38,051 nucleotides of DNA, from the NCBI GenBank assembly GCA_903872505.1, contig CAIQKV010000055.1:1-38051 (forward strand), written 5' to 3'. The notes beneath the pieces were generated by a model that saw nothing but the letters and a program-made list of their open reading frames with translations, was not told the DNA's origin and did no database searches. Of this stretch, positions 1 to 9,200 are shown piece by piece. The stretch's first letter is position 1. Every line of letters starts with the position of its first letter. The translations under genes were made by a program, and so were the position numbers. The stretch is from an uncultured Opitutia bacterium (GTDB taxonomy: Bacteria > Verrucomicrobiota > Verrucomicrobiia > Opitutales > Opitutaceae).

Positions 1-2
1 AG

Positions 3-746
3 GTGGCCTTGCAGGGCAGCGAGCGACTCGAAATCGCCCCGGTCGGCAAGGCCACCTCGGCCGCGCTGCAGTCGCCCTGGCCCCATCCCTCGTTCATGGG
101 GTCGTTTCTGCCCGTGACGCGCTCGGTGGGGCCGGAGGGCTTCAAGGCGGAGTGGCAGGTCTCGCATTTCAGCCGGGGGTTTCCGCAGAGCTGGAACAGC
201 CGCATCGTCAAAACCGAGGAGATGGCGGGCAAGATCGGCGCGGCCAGCTTCGGCGTGCGGTTCGCGCAGCCAGTGGACGGTTACAGTATGGCGGAGCGGG
301 CGCAGAAATATGGCGTGCTGTTCTTCGTGCTGGTTTTCACGGTGTTCTTCCTGTTCGAGATCACGGCGGCGCTGCGGATCCACCCGCTGCAATACACGCT
401 GGTGGGCGCGGCGCTGTGCCTGTTCTTCCTCGGGTTCCTTGCACTGTCGGAATTCTGGTCGACCGGGTGGGCGTATGCGGCGGCGGCCGCAGGATGCACC
501 GCGCTCGTGTCGCTTTACGCGTGGAGTTTCCTGAAAACCGGCCGGCGGACGCTCGTGATCACCGGCGGGCTGGGCGCGACCTACGGCTATCTCTATTTTG
601 TGCTGAAGTCGCAGGACTACGCCCTGGTGGCGGGCACCGCCGCGCTGTTCGCCGCGCTGGCGCTGGTGATGGCCTGCACCCGGCGGATCAACTGGTATGA
701 GCTCGGCGCGCCCGGCACTCCAAATGCCGGGGACGGCCGCGGCTAA
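3..746 (+). CDS. creD: CreD-like inner membrane protein, C-terminal part (5' truncated)
   Basis: The frame is open from the window edge, so the true start lies upstream and about 247 C-terminal residues are visible. The first ~85 residues contain the CreD-type periplasmic pattern (WPHPSF, FKAEWQVSHFSRGFPQSW). After this come several hydrophobic segments, roughly residues 103-125, 130-150, 155-175, 183-203 and 208-226, matching the multi-pass C-terminal half of CreD/Cet family proteins. The family is linked to envelope stress and, in E. coli, to the CreBC regulon; its biochemical role is not known. The stop codon overlaps the stop of convergent ruvB (TAA at 744-746 against TAG at 743-745 on the minus strand), so the two genes share a terminus with no spacer. 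Family assignment is good; function is not. Confidence 0.85.
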   Translation: MALQGSERLEIAPVGKATSAALQSPWPHPSFMGSFLPVTRSVGPEGFKAEWQVSHFSRGFPQSWNSRIVKTEEMAGKIGAASFGVRFAQPVDGYSMAERAQKYGVLFFVLVFTVFFLFEITAALRIHPLQYTLVGAALCLFFLGFLALSEFWSTGWAYAAAAAGCTALVSLYAWSFLKTGRRTLVITGGLGATYGYLYFVLKSQDYALVAGTAALFAALALVMACTRRINWYELGAPGTPNAGDGRG

Positions 747-1780
747 AGCAGCGAACTCTGCTCGCCACCGAGCGGCTTCAGGCCCACGGCGGCGTAACCC
801 TTGGCGGTGAGCAGGCGGCCCTGCGGCGTGCGCTGCAGGTAACCTTCTTGGATGAGGAATGGCTCGTGGACCTCCTCGAGCGTCTCGGCCTCCTCGCCGA
901 CGGCGACGGCGATCGTGCTCATGCCGACGGGCTTGCCACCGTAGTTCTCGGCCATCACGCGCAGCATGCGCTTGTCCATCTCGTCGAGCCCGGCGGCGTC
1001 GATCTCGAGCAGCTCGAGCGCGGCGGCGGCGACGGGCTGGGTGATCCGGCCCTGGGCGCGTTGCTGCGCGAAATCGCGGATGAAGTTGATGAGGTTGTTG
1101 GCGACGCGCGGCGTGCCGCGGGCGCGGGTGGCGATTTCCCTCGCGCCACCCTCGTCGATCGCGACCTGCAGCAGGCCGCAGCTCCGGCGGACGATGCCCT
1201 CGAGTGTCGGGTGGTCGTAGTAATCGAGGCGGGTCTGCAGCGTGAAGCGGGAGCGGAGCGGCGCGGTGAGCAGGCCGCTGCGCGTGGTGGCGCCGACCAG
1301 CGTGAAGCGCGGGATGGAGAGCCGGACGCTGCGGGCGTTGGGCCCCTGGTCGATCATGATGTCGAGCCGGAAGTCCTCCATCGCGGAGTAGAGGTACTCC
1401 TCGACGGTTTTGGGGATGCGGTGGATCTCGTCGATGAAGAGGATGTCGCCCTCCTCGAGGCTGGTGAGCAGGCCGGCCAGGTCGCCGGCTTTCTCGATGA
1501 CGGGGCCGGAGGTGACGCGGACGCTCTTGCCGAGCTCGTGGCCGAGGATGAAGGCGAGGGTGGTCTTGCCGAGCCCGGGCGGGCCGGAGAAAAGGATGTG
1601 GTTGAGGGCGTCGCCGCGTTTTTTCGCGGCGCCGACCATCACCTGCAGGCGCTCGACGGTCTTCAGCTGGCCGGTAAAGTCGGCGAACGTGAGCGGGCGC
1701 AGCGCCGCCTCCACCGCCGAGACTGGGGAGGACAGCGCGGTCGTTATATATCCTAGTCCCTTGTTTGGATCCGGCGGCAT
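743..1780 (-). CDS. ruvB: Holliday junction branch migration helicase RuvB
   Basis: RuvB is the AAA+ motor that drives branch migration of Holliday junctions with RuvA, before RuvC cuts. The 345-residue product has the usual length. Visible motifs are Walker A GPPGLGKTT (residues 66-74), Walker B LFIDEIH with D117 and E118, the sensor stretch GATTRSGLL, and the C-terminal winged-helix DNA-binding part ending YLQRTPQGRLLT. I chose the ATG at 1780 because the 24 in-frame residues upstream are low-complexity (NQSKIEDRKSK) and are encoded by an AT-rich microrepeat, not conserved RuvB sequence. The gene lies downstream of murA on the same strand with about 106 bases between. ruvA and ruvC are not in the window. 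Confidence 0.97.
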   Translation of the reverse strand: MPPDPNKGLGYITTALSSPVSAVEAALRPLTFADFTGQLKTVERLQVMVGAAKKRGDALNHILFSGPPGLGKTTLAFILGHELGKSVRVTSGPVIEKAGDLAGLLTSLEEGDILFIDEIHRIPKTVEEYLYSAMEDFRLDIMIDQGPNARSVRLSIPRFTLVGATTRSGLLTAPLRSRFTLQTRLDYYDHPTLEGIVRRSCGLLQVAIDEGGAREIATRARGTPRVANNLINFIRDFAQQRAQGRITQPVAAAALELLEIDAAGLDEMDKRMLRVMAENYGGKPVGMSTIAVAVGEEAETLEEVHEPFLIQEGYLQRTPQGRLLTAKGYAAVGLKPLGGEQSSLL

Positions 1781-1886
1781 TTTCGATTTTCGATCTTCGA
1801 TTTTCGATTGATTCACGGGAATGGCGAGCGGTTCACAGGGGTCGGGCGACAAATCGAAATTCGAAAAACGAAATTCGAAAATTGGC
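1781..1886. repeat. AT-rich microrepeat spacer between murA and ruvB
   Basis: This 106-base spacer carries two clusters of short TTTTCGAT-like units in opposite orientation: one at about 1779-1809 (tandem TTTCGAT units) and one at about 1854-1880 (CGAAATTCGAAA units). The sequence is much more AT-rich than the flanking genes. It could be a spacer repeat, or could hold the ruvB promoter, since the units immediately precede the ruvB ATG on the minus strand. No Shine-Dalgarno motif is visible there. Confidence 0.5.
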
Positions 1887-3176
1887 TCACTTCCACTCCA
1901 CCTCGGCGCCGAGGCTGCGGAGGTTCTCCACGAAGTTGGGGTGCGCGCGCATGATGGTGTCGGCGTTCTTCACGACCGAGCGGCCGGGGATGCTGGCGGC
2001 GACCATGTAGAGCGCGACGGCGGCGCGGATGATGTAGGGCGCATCCACGGTCGCCGGGCGGAGCGGGCGGTTGCCGAAGACGATGATGCGGTGCGGGTCG
2101 CTCACCACGACGTGCGCGCCGAACTTCGACAGCTCGGGGATCCAGGTGAAGCCGCCCTCGTACACCTTGTTCCAGAACTGGATCGCGCCCTGCGCGCGGA
2201 CCGAGAGCGCGATCATGCACGGGAGCAGGTCCACCGGGAAATACGGCCACGGCGCGGCCTCGATCTTCGGGAGGAGATTGCTGGTGAACGGCGTCTCGAT
2301 GACGAGCTTCTGCCGGCGGCGGACGATGGCGGTGTCGCCCGAGTGCTCGATGACGACGCCGAGCTTCTCGAATGCGCGCGTGATCAGGTCGAAATGATGC
2401 GGCAGCGAGTGGCGCACCTTCACCTCGCCGCCGGTAATGGCGCCGAGGGCGAGAAAGGTGACCACCTCGTGGTAGTCGGTGTTGATGGTGAACGTGCCGC
2501 CCTTGAGCGACTTCACGCCGGTGACGGTGAGCTGGCTGGTGCCGAGGCCGGAGATCTTGGCGCCCATGCCGATGAGGACGCCGCACAGGTCCTGCACGTG
2601 CGGCTCGCTGGCGGCGTTGATGATGACCGAGGTGCCCTCGGCCAGCGCGGCGGCCATGACGAAATTCTCCGTCGCGGTGACGGACATGTAGTCCGGCCAG
2701 TGGCGCGCGCCGCGGAAACGGCCCTTGAGCGTCAGCGTGAGCGAGCCGTTGGACGAGACCTTGGCGCCGAGCTTGGCGAGGATCTCGAGGTGCGGGTCGA
2801 GCTCGCGGATGCCGAGCGAGCAGCCCTTGGCATTGGACGGGATGGCGATCTTCTTCATCCGCTGGAGGAGCGGCGCGAACAGCAGCACGGAGGAGCGCAT
2901 CCCCGAGGGCAGCTCGCCCTGCAGGCGGCCGGCGTCGAAGGATGAGTGGTCGAGCGTCATCTCGCCGGCGGCGCGGTCCCAGGTGATGCGCGAGCCCTGC
3001 TCGCTGAAGAAGGTGACGAGCTTGTCGACGTCGGTGATGGCGGGGACGTTGCGGAGCCGCACGGGCGCGTCGGTGAGGAGCGTGGCGCAGAGGATGGGCA
3101 GCGCGGAGTTCTTGTTGCCGGACGGCGTGATGGTGCCCGAGAGGGGCTTGCCGCCGTTGACGATGAGATCGGCCAT
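1887..3176 (-). CDS. murA: UDP-N-acetylglucosamine 1-carboxyvinyltransferase (MurA)
   Basis: MurA transfers enolpyruvate from PEP to UDP-GlcNAc, the first committed step of peptidoglycan synthesis in the cytoplasm, and is the fosfomycin target. The 429-residue protein has the EPSP-synthase-like repeat architecture, the N-terminal GNKNSALPIL motif (K22, N23), a loop cysteine at C119 and the catalytic-type aspartate in FPVDL (D316). The loop reads SNAKGCSLGIR instead of the common PGGCxIGxRP, so the sequence is a divergent MurA, though the cysteine is kept. The ATG at 3176 is preferred because the conserved MADLIVNGGKPLSG begins there; upstream in-frame residues are not conserved-looking. It precedes ruvB on the same strand. 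Confidence 0.93.
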   Translation of the reverse strand: MADLIVNGGKPLSGTITPSGNKNSALPILCATLLTDAPVRLRNVPAITDVDKLVTFFSEQGSRITWDRAAGEMTLDHSSFDAGRLQGELPSGMRSSVLLFAPLLQRMKKIAIPSNAKGCSLGIRELDPHLEILAKLGAKVSSNGSLTLTLKGRFRGARHWPDYMSVTATENFVMAAALAEGTSVIINAASEPHVQDLCGVLIGMGAKISGLGTSQLTVTGVKSLKGGTFTINTDYHEVVTFLALGAITGGEVKVRHSLPHHFDLITRAFEKLGVVIEHSGDTAIVRRRQKLVIETPFTSNLLPKIEAAPWPYFPVDLLPCMIALSVRAQGAIQFWNKVYEGGFTWIPELSKFGAHVVVSDPHRIIVFGNRPLRPATVDAPYIIRAAVALYMVAASIPGRSVVKNADTIMRAHPNFVENLRSLGAEVEWK

Positions 3177-3290
3177 TGGAGGAAGGTTGAAGGCGGAACG
3201 GGGAAAGTTGAAAGCCTGAACCGTGAGGCGGCGGGAAGAAAGGCGGCAATGCTTTTTCCGCGGAGATCGCGCCGGCGGCGGCGCGGGCAC

Positions 3291-3321
3291 AAAAAAAGGC
3301 GCCCGCGTGGGCGGGCGCCTT
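3291..3321 (-). terminator. Rho-independent terminator of the RGG-protein gene
   Basis: Read on the minus strand, an 11-bp perfect stem (GGCGCCCGC core at 3298-3306 pairing with 3311-3319, extended by two A-T pairs, 4-base loop) is followed by a run of seven T (3291-3297). It lies 27 bases past the stop of the gene at 3348-4445 and before murA, so murA probably has its own promoter. This is the clearest intrinsic terminator in the window. Confidence 0.88.
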
Positions 3322-3347
3322 GGAATGATGGGGAGGAGGGAGGGCGA

Positions 3348-4445
3348 TCAGATCGCGCCGCCGCCCTGCTGGCCCTCGGGCCGCGGACCGCCGCGGTCAT
3401 CGCGGTTGCGGCCGCGTCCGCCCCGGTGGCGGCGGCGACCGCCACCTTCGAAGCGGCGCTCGCCACCCTGGCCGCCCTCGGAGGACGAGCCTTCCTCGTC
3501 GCGCGGATCGCGCGGCTGATAGGGCTGGCCGTCGCGGGGACCGCGATTGTCGCCCTGGAAGCCGCCGCGGCCGCGTCCGCCCCGATGGCGGCGGCGACCG
3601 TGGCGCTGCTCGCCGTCGCGGCCCTGCTCGTCGCGGTAGCCGGTCTTGACCTCGGGCTGGGCGGACTTGCCGCCAAACAGGCCCTTGAGCCAGGCAAAGA
3701 AGCCGCCGGACTTTTGCTGGGGAGCGGCGGGAGCCGGGCGCTCGTCGCGCTCGCGGTCGCGCGGGAACGGGCTGCGCTCGCCGGCCGCGGGTTCGCGGCG
3801 CGGTTCACGCGGCTCGAACGGACGCGGCTCGCGGCGTTCCGGGCGGAACGTCGGGCGCTCGTCGCGGCGGCCCTGGGAGTGCTCGCCCCAGCTGACGGCG
3901 GGACGCTTCACTTCCTCGGTCGGGAGGATGTTGAGCTCGGCCTTCGCGGTCGGCTCGGCGGCGGCGGGTTTCGGCGTGCTGTCGGACAGCGAGAACGGAA
4001 ACAACTCGCCGCCAGCGGGCGCGCCTTCATTCGTGCCGCTGGGCGGGACAACGGCGGCCAGGGGCTGGACGGCGGCCGGCGGGACAACCGCCGGAGCGGG
4101 TGTCGGTGCGACGACGGCGGCGGGCGGAGGCGGGGGGGCGGCCTGCGGGGCAGGCTCGTTGACGACAGGCGCGGGCACGGACGTCTCGCCCGTGAACGGA
4201 TTCTTGTACTCACTCTGGGGCCGGATCACCTCGATGGTGCTGGGCTGGTAACCGCTCGCAGCGGGGGCGTTGGCGGCGGAGGCCGCGGGGGGCGTGGGTC
4301 GTTTGCCGCGGAGAAGGCCGGAGCCCTTGGCGGTGCCGAACGAACCGATCGGCGCGGAGTTGCCGGGGGAGGCGGCCGGTGAGGCCGGGCCGGCGGTCGC
4401 GGCGGGAGCCCCGGAGGGTTCGCCGGACGTTGCTGGATCTGACAT
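3348..4445 (-). CDS. Disordered proline-rich and RGG-rich protein of unknown function
   Basis: I do not recognise a named family. The 365-residue product begins MSDPATSGEPSG and is almost entirely low-complexity. Residues ~1-130 are Ala/Pro/Gly-rich, ~180-250 are rich in charged Arg/Glu/Pro repeats (REPRPFEPREPRREP), and there is a short hydrophobic-aromatic segment FFAWLKGLFGGK. The C-terminal ~90 residues are Arg-Gly rich with two copies of RRRHRGGRGR. RGG repeats commonly bind RNA, so an RNA-binding or condensate-forming role is an inference. The start at 4445 is chosen because the upstream extension is unlike the rest; an in-frame ATG at 4475 is the alternative. The gene has its own T-run terminator downstream. 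Antisense frames here are long only because of GC bias. Confidence 0.8.
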   Translation of the reverse strand: MSDPATSGEPSGAPAATAGPASPAASPGNSAPIGSFGTAKGSGLLRGKRPTPPAASAANAPAASGYQPSTIEVIRPQSEYKNPFTGETSVPAPVVNEPAPQAAPPPPPAAVVAPTPAPAVVPPAAVQPLAAVVPPSGTNEGAPAGGELFPFSLSDSTPKPAAAEPTAKAELNILPTEEVKRPAVSWGEHSQGRRDERPTFRPERREPRPFEPREPRREPAAGERSPFPRDRERDERPAPAAPQQKSGGFFAWLKGLFGGKSAQPEVKTGYRDEQGRDGEQRHGRRRHRGGRGRGGFQGDNRGPRDGQPYQPRDPRDEEGSSSEGGQGGERRFEGGGRRRHRGGRGRNRDDRGGPRPEGQQGGGAI

Positions 4446-4698
4446 GTGGTGTGTTTTCTTTGTCTGGACGCTCATCCTGCGTGGGACCGACTTCGCCAAA
4501 GCTTCGAAGGTCTCGCGGGAGAGCGGTGGGTTTTTTGTGGGGCCCACGGAGCGCAGAAACTGCGGCTCAACGCGGGCGTGAAGGAATCAAGTTCGCCCAC
4601 CCCCGCGGCCGGGGCAACTTCAAATTCCGGCTGGGAGTGCAACTTACGCACCAAGGCGGGCTTGCCAGCGCCGGGCGGGCTTCGCAGCCTCGCCCATT
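4446..4698. other. Divergent intergenic region
   Basis: This 253-base stretch separates the minus-strand RGG gene from the plus-strand dUTPase gene and must hold both promoters. I could not identify convincing -35/-10 pairs, a riboswitch or an RNA gene. There is no Shine-Dalgarno motif in front of either start; the RGG start is preceded by an A-rich stretch (AAAGAAAACACACC on the minus strand). Confidence 0.4.
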
Positions 4699-5070
4699 AT
4701 GGACAAACTCGAGGAGATCTTCCGCATGCAGGCCGCCCTGAACGCCCGGATTGGCGTGCATCTCCCGCCCCCGACCGACGAGGAAAAAGCCAAGTGGATC
4801 CTCAACTACACCCGCGCCCTGCAGCAAGAGACCGCCGAGCTGATCGACAGCGTGCCGTGGAAGTGGTGGGCGAAATACCAGAAGTTCGACGAGCAGAACG
4901 CCAAGGTCGAGGTCGTGGACCTGTTCCATTTCCTCGTCTCGCTGGCCCAGACGCTCGGCATGACGGCGGACGATGTCTATTCGGCCTATCTCAAGAAGAA
5001 CGCGGTCAACCACCAGCGGCAGGAAACGGGCTACGTCAAAAAGGACGAGGCCGACTCGAAGCACATCTGA
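4699..5070 (+). CDS. Dimeric all-alpha dUTPase (dUTPase_2 family)
   Basis: The 123-residue protein belongs to the all-alpha NTP pyrophosphatase superfamily, dimeric dUTPase branch, which hydrolyses dUTP to dUMP and PPi and so limits uracil in DNA. The metal-binding pattern is visible as QETAELID (E44, E47) followed by EVVDLFHF (E71, D74), with the intervening SVPWKWWAKY resembling the WKHW segment of Campylobacter-type dUTPases. It is shorter than many members. An equally related possibility is a pyrophosphatase with other nucleotide specificity. The ATG at 4699 begins directly with the first helix. It is followed by a 13-bp palindrome and a convergent thioesterase gene. Confidence 0.82.
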   Translation: MDKLEEIFRMQAALNARIGVHLPPPTDEEKAKWILNYTRALQQETAELIDSVPWKWWAKYQKFDEQNAKVEVVDLFHFLVSLAQTLGMTADDVYSAYLKKNAVNHQRQETGYVKKDEADSKHI

Positions 5071-5079
5071 GGGCAGACC

Positions 5080-5132
5080 GCGGCGAGGGCGCTGCGGCTC
5101 CAACCGTAATGGGGACGCGGCGCCCTCGCCGC
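5080..5132. repeat. Long palindrome between convergent genes, possible bidirectional terminator
   Basis: A perfect 13-bp inverted repeat, GCGGCGAGGGCGC at 5080-5092 and its complement at 5120-5132, encloses a 27-base loop. It lies 9 bases after the dUTPase stop and 12 bases before the stop of the convergent thioesterase gene. There is no T-run on either side, so it may be a REP-like element that acts as a transcript end rather than a classical terminator. Confidence 0.65.
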
Positions 5133-5144
5133 GTGGCTTGTTAC

Positions 5145-5606
5145 TCAGCGCGTGACAACAAAGGCTGCGGTCACATCGACGGCGATGGCGCCGTCCTCGA
5201 TGACGTGGGCCTTGAGCTTCAGCTTGGCCTTGCCGTAGCGGGCGAGGGCCTCCTTGAACTCCGCGATGGCCGCCTGGGCGGGTCGCTCGCAGATGGCGCG
5301 CAGGTCGCCGAGCACGGGCCGGCGGTAGGCGGCGCGGCTTTCCTTCACCACGATGTGCCAGACCGGCTTGTTCGAGGCATTCTCGTCGCGCATCAGCTCC
5401 CAGACGACGCCGTAGCCGGCGAGCGTGGCGAGCGAGACGAGGCTGCCGCCGAAGGCGGTGTTGAGCGAATTCTTGTTCTGCTCCTTCGGCGCGGTCAGCA
5501 CGAGCGCGTGCGCATCGCTGACCTCCACGCCGACGCCCATCGCCTTCGCGAGCGGGATCATCTCGTGCAGGAACAGCTCCAATGCCGGGACCTTGACCGA
5601 TTTCAT
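5145..5606 (-). CDS. YiiD C-terminal-domain type thioesterase
   Basis: The 153-residue protein matches the stand-alone thioesterase domain found at the C-terminus of E. coli YiiD (hot-dog fold). The recognisable core is NKNSLNTAFGGSLVSLATLAGYG (visible in two parts, NKNSLN at ~45-50 and FGGSLVSLA after it), followed by the KESRAAYRRPV strand. Family members are thought to hydrolyse acyl-CoA-like thioesters, but the substrate is unknown. The start at 5606 begins MKSVKVPALELFLHE, a normal N-terminus for the domain. It is transcribed divergently from the peroxiredoxin gene, with about 100 bases between the starts, and converges with the dUTPase gene. Confidence 0.78.
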   Translation of the reverse strand: MKSVKVPALELFLHEMIPLAKAMGVGVEVSDAHALVLTAPKEQNKNSLNTAFGGSLVSLATLAGYGVVWELMRDENASNKPVWHIVVKESRAAYRRPVLGDLRAICERPAQAAIAEFKEALARYGKAKLKLKAHVIEDGAIAVDVTAAFVVTR

Positions 5607-5708
5607 CGGGGCGGAAGTTGGACAATAAAACAGCCCGCGTCAAAGCCCGCGCGGACCCGGCCGGAGCCCGGCTTGACGCGCCGGGGTGAAATCCGCCATT
5701 GCTGGGAC

Positions 5709-6185
5709 ATGATTTCTCCCGGTCAGAAGATTGATACCCGCTTCCAGTTCAAGGTCTTCCGCAAGGGCCGGGAGGAGGAGGTGCGCTTCGCCGACCTGCT
5801 GAACCGGCGGACGATAGTGTCGGTTTACATGCGTAATAATACGCCGGGATGCGACCGGCAGAACGACAGCTTGGCGGCGCATGCCGCGGAATTTGACCGC
5901 GCCGGCTACAATCTGGTCGCGGTCAGTCGCGACACCGGCGGCTCGCATGCGAAGTACGCGGCGAAGAAAAAGATTACCTACACGCTGGCGAGCGACCCGG
6001 AGGATCGGTTCGCGAAGGCGGCCGGCTCGATCGTCGAGAAGTCGATGTATGGCCGCAAATTCACCGGCCCGGCGCGGGCGGCGTACGTGCTGGACCGCGA
6101 TGGCACGGTGCTGGCCGTCGCGGCGAAAGTGGACACGGCGGATCACGCGGCGCAGTTGCGGGCGCTGCTCGCCACGCTGGAATGA
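5709..6185 (+). CDS. Peroxiredoxin, BCP/AhpC-TSA family, one-cysteine type
   Basis: The 158-residue thioredoxin-fold protein has the peroxidatic cysteine motif NNTPGC (C48) and the family's TYTLASDPE and YVLDRDGTVL elements. These match the bacterioferritin comigratory protein branch that reduces hydroperoxides. The resolving cysteine usually five residues after the peroxidatic one is absent (CDRQND), and no other cysteine is present, so it would need an external thiol for recycling. The ATG at 5709 is chosen because the upstream in-frame sequence is the intergenic region and shadow of the thioesterase gene. The DUF748 gene follows 52 bases downstream on the same strand. Confidence 0.86.
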   Translation: MISPGQKIDTRFQFKVFRKGREEEVRFADLLNRRTIVSVYMRNNTPGCDRQNDSLAAHAAEFDRAGYNLVAVSRDTGGSHAKYAAKKKITYTLASDPEDRFAKAAGSIVEKSMYGRKFTGPARAAYVLDRDGTVLAVAAKVDTADHAAQLRALLATLE

Positions 6186-6237
6186 TTTTCTGTGCTGGAG
6201 GGTTGCCGCCGTCTTCGGCGGGTGGCAACTTCCGGAC

Positions 6238-9200
6238 ATGAATCCTTCGCCCCGCGCGCGCCGCTGGCTGATCGCGACGACGCTTTTTCTGGTGCTGTTC
6301 ACCGTGGTGGGGTTCTTGGTCCTGCCGCCCATCGTCAAGTCGCAGGCCGAGCAGCGCCTGTCGGCCGAACTCGGCCGCACCGTCACCATCGGTAAGATTC
6401 GACTGAATCCCTACGCGCTGTCGGTCACGGTGGAGAATTTCGACATCCGGCTGAAGGTCGGGGAGGGGTCCTTCCTCGGCTGGAACCGGCTCTATGTGAA
6501 CTTCGACGCGCTCTCCTCGCTGCTGGGCGACTGGGTGCTGAGCGACGTCGAGCTCGATGGCTTCCATGTCGGCGTGATCATCCTGCCCGACGGGAAGCTG
6601 AACTTCGCCGACCTGCTCGAGCGGCTGGCCGCGCTGCAGCCCGCTACCCCGGGCAAGCCGGCCAAGCCGTCGCGCGCCCTCCGCATCGGCAGCCTCAAGG
6701 TGACGCAGGCGCGGGTGGAGTTCGCGGACCAGTCGCGAGCCCAGCCGTTTGCGACCGTTCTGGGCCCGGTGTCCTTTGCGGCGACGGGTTTGCGCACGGC
6801 CGGGTCGGTGGGCGCGCCGTCGCATTTCGACGCGGTCACCGAGAAGGGCGAGAAGCTGGCCTGGACCGGCACGGTCAGCGTCGAACCCCTCCGCTCCGTC
6901 GGCGAGTTCCGGGTGGAGAACATCGTGCTCGCCAAGTACGAGCCGTATTACTTCGAGCGGGTGCGGGCCGATCTCGTCGAGGGCCGGCTTTCCGTCAACG
7001 GGCACTATGAAATCGATCTCACGGCGGGTGAGCGCGCACTGAAGCTGACCGACGCCGCGCTCCAGCTTCGCGGGATCAAACTGCTGGAACGCGCCAGCCA
7101 GGAGGTCGCGCTCGAGCTGCCCGCGTTCGATCTCACCGGTGGCAATGTCGATGCGCTGGCGCAAAAGGCCTCGGTCGGCTCAATCAGCCTGACCGGCGGC
7201 AGCCTGCATGTGCGCCGCGGGCCGGACGGCACCATCAACCTGCTGAACATGCTGCCGCCCGCGGCCACGGTCCCGGCGGCAGTGCCCGCGGCCGCCCCGG
7301 CAAAGCTGCCCGACATCACGATTGGGGAGGTCGCGGTGAAGGACTTCCAGGTCGACGTGGAGGATCTCGCCGCCCCGCGGCCGGCGCAGCTCGCGCTGAG
7401 CAAATTCCAGTTTTCGCTGAAGAACATCACCCTGGCCGACGGCGCCGTGATGCCGTTGCAGCTCGCGTTCAACTGGGCGCCCGGCGGCACGGTACAGGTC
7501 GGCGGCAGCGTGAAGTTGCAGCCATCGCTGGAGGCCGACCTGAAGACCGACGTGGTCCTGCTGGAGATCCGGCCGCTCAGTCCCTACCTGGAGCAGTTCG
7601 CCAACGCCCGCATCACGCAGGGCCGGTTTTCCACCTCGAACACGGTGCATCTGGCCATGGCCGGCGGTTCGCCCGACTTGACGCTGGCCGGCGGCATCCG
7701 GATGGAGAATTTCGGGCTGGTGGACAGCGCGCACAACGAGGAGCTGGCGGGTTTCGCCACGATGACGGTCGAGGGGCTCAAGGTCGCCACGTCGCCCCAA
7801 CTCTCGGCCTCGCTGGCCGTGTTCGGGGTCACCGGGCCCTATGTCCGCGCCGTCGTCAACGCCGACCAGTCCGTCAATCTGCTTGGCGTCAGAAAGCCCG
7901 CCAAGCCCGTGGCCACGGCGGTGGCCGCCACGCTGCCCAAGGTCGAGATCGGCCGCGTCCTCATCGAAGGGGGCGATTTCAGCTTCACCGACCGCTCCGT
8001 CGAGCCCAACGTCCGGATGGCCATCACCCAATTCGGCGGCAGCGTGCAGGGTTTGTCCTCGGAAAATGTCGCGCGCGCCACCGTGGATCTGCAGGGTGTG
8101 GTCGGCGGCTCCGGGCCGGTGGCAATCAGCGGCCAGCTCGACCCGCTCGGCGCCGTCAAGTCCGTCGACCTCAAGGTCAGCTTCAAGCACGTGGACCTGC
8201 AGCCGCTCAGTCCCTACACCGGCAAGTACGCCGGCTACGAGCTCGCGCGCGGCCAGCTCGTCGTGGATGCGAAGATCCTCCTCGCGGACCGGAAGCTCGA
8301 TTCGGCCACCGTCGTCACCTTGAACCAGTTCACTTTTGGCGCGGCGACGCACAGCCCGGACGCGACCGGCCTGCCCGTGCGGCTGGGCGTGGCGCTGCTG
8401 AAGGACACCGACGGCAAAATCGTCATCGACCTGCCAGTGCAGGGCAGCCTGGACGACCCGAATTTCCGCTATGGCAAGGTCGTGATACGTGTGCTCGTCA
8501 ACCTCCTCACCAAGGCGGCGACCTCGCCGTTTTCGCTGCTCGGCTCGATGTTCGGCGGCGGGGGCGAGGAGCTGGCGTTCCAGGAATTTGCCCCGGGCGG
8601 CACCCAACTTCTGCCCGCGGAGCTGCCGAAGCTGGACACCATCGTGAAGGCGCTGACGAACCGGCCCGGGCTGAACCTGGGCCTCGAGGGCGGCTATGAT
8701 GCCGCGGCCGACACCTATGCGCTGAAGCGCGCGAAGCTGGCGGATTTGGTGCGCCGGCAGATCTGGGAGACGCAGCGCGCCACCAACCCGAACATCCCGC
8801 CGCCGGAGCAGCTCGTCATTGCCGACGCGGAGCACGCCGCGATGGTCAAGCAGCTCTTCAACGCGAAGTTCCCCCCGGGCACGAAGTTCGGCACGCCGCT
8901 GCCACCCGCGCCGGCCGTGGCCGCGCCGCCGCCCCCGCCGCCGCCCGGATTTTTCCACAGTGTGCTCGATACGATCACGTTCAAGAAACAGCGCGCCGCA
9001 CACGCCGCCAAGGAGGAAAGCCTCCGCCTCGCCGCCGAGCGCGAGCAGGCGGTGGCGGCCGCGGCCGCCACGGGCCTGCCGCTGGAGGAAATGACCGGCC
9101 GGTTGGCGGAGACGATGGTGGTGGACGACAACGATCTCCGCGCCCTGGCCGCGGCCCGTGCCCTGCGCGTGCGGGACCGCCTCGTCACCGACGGGCACAT

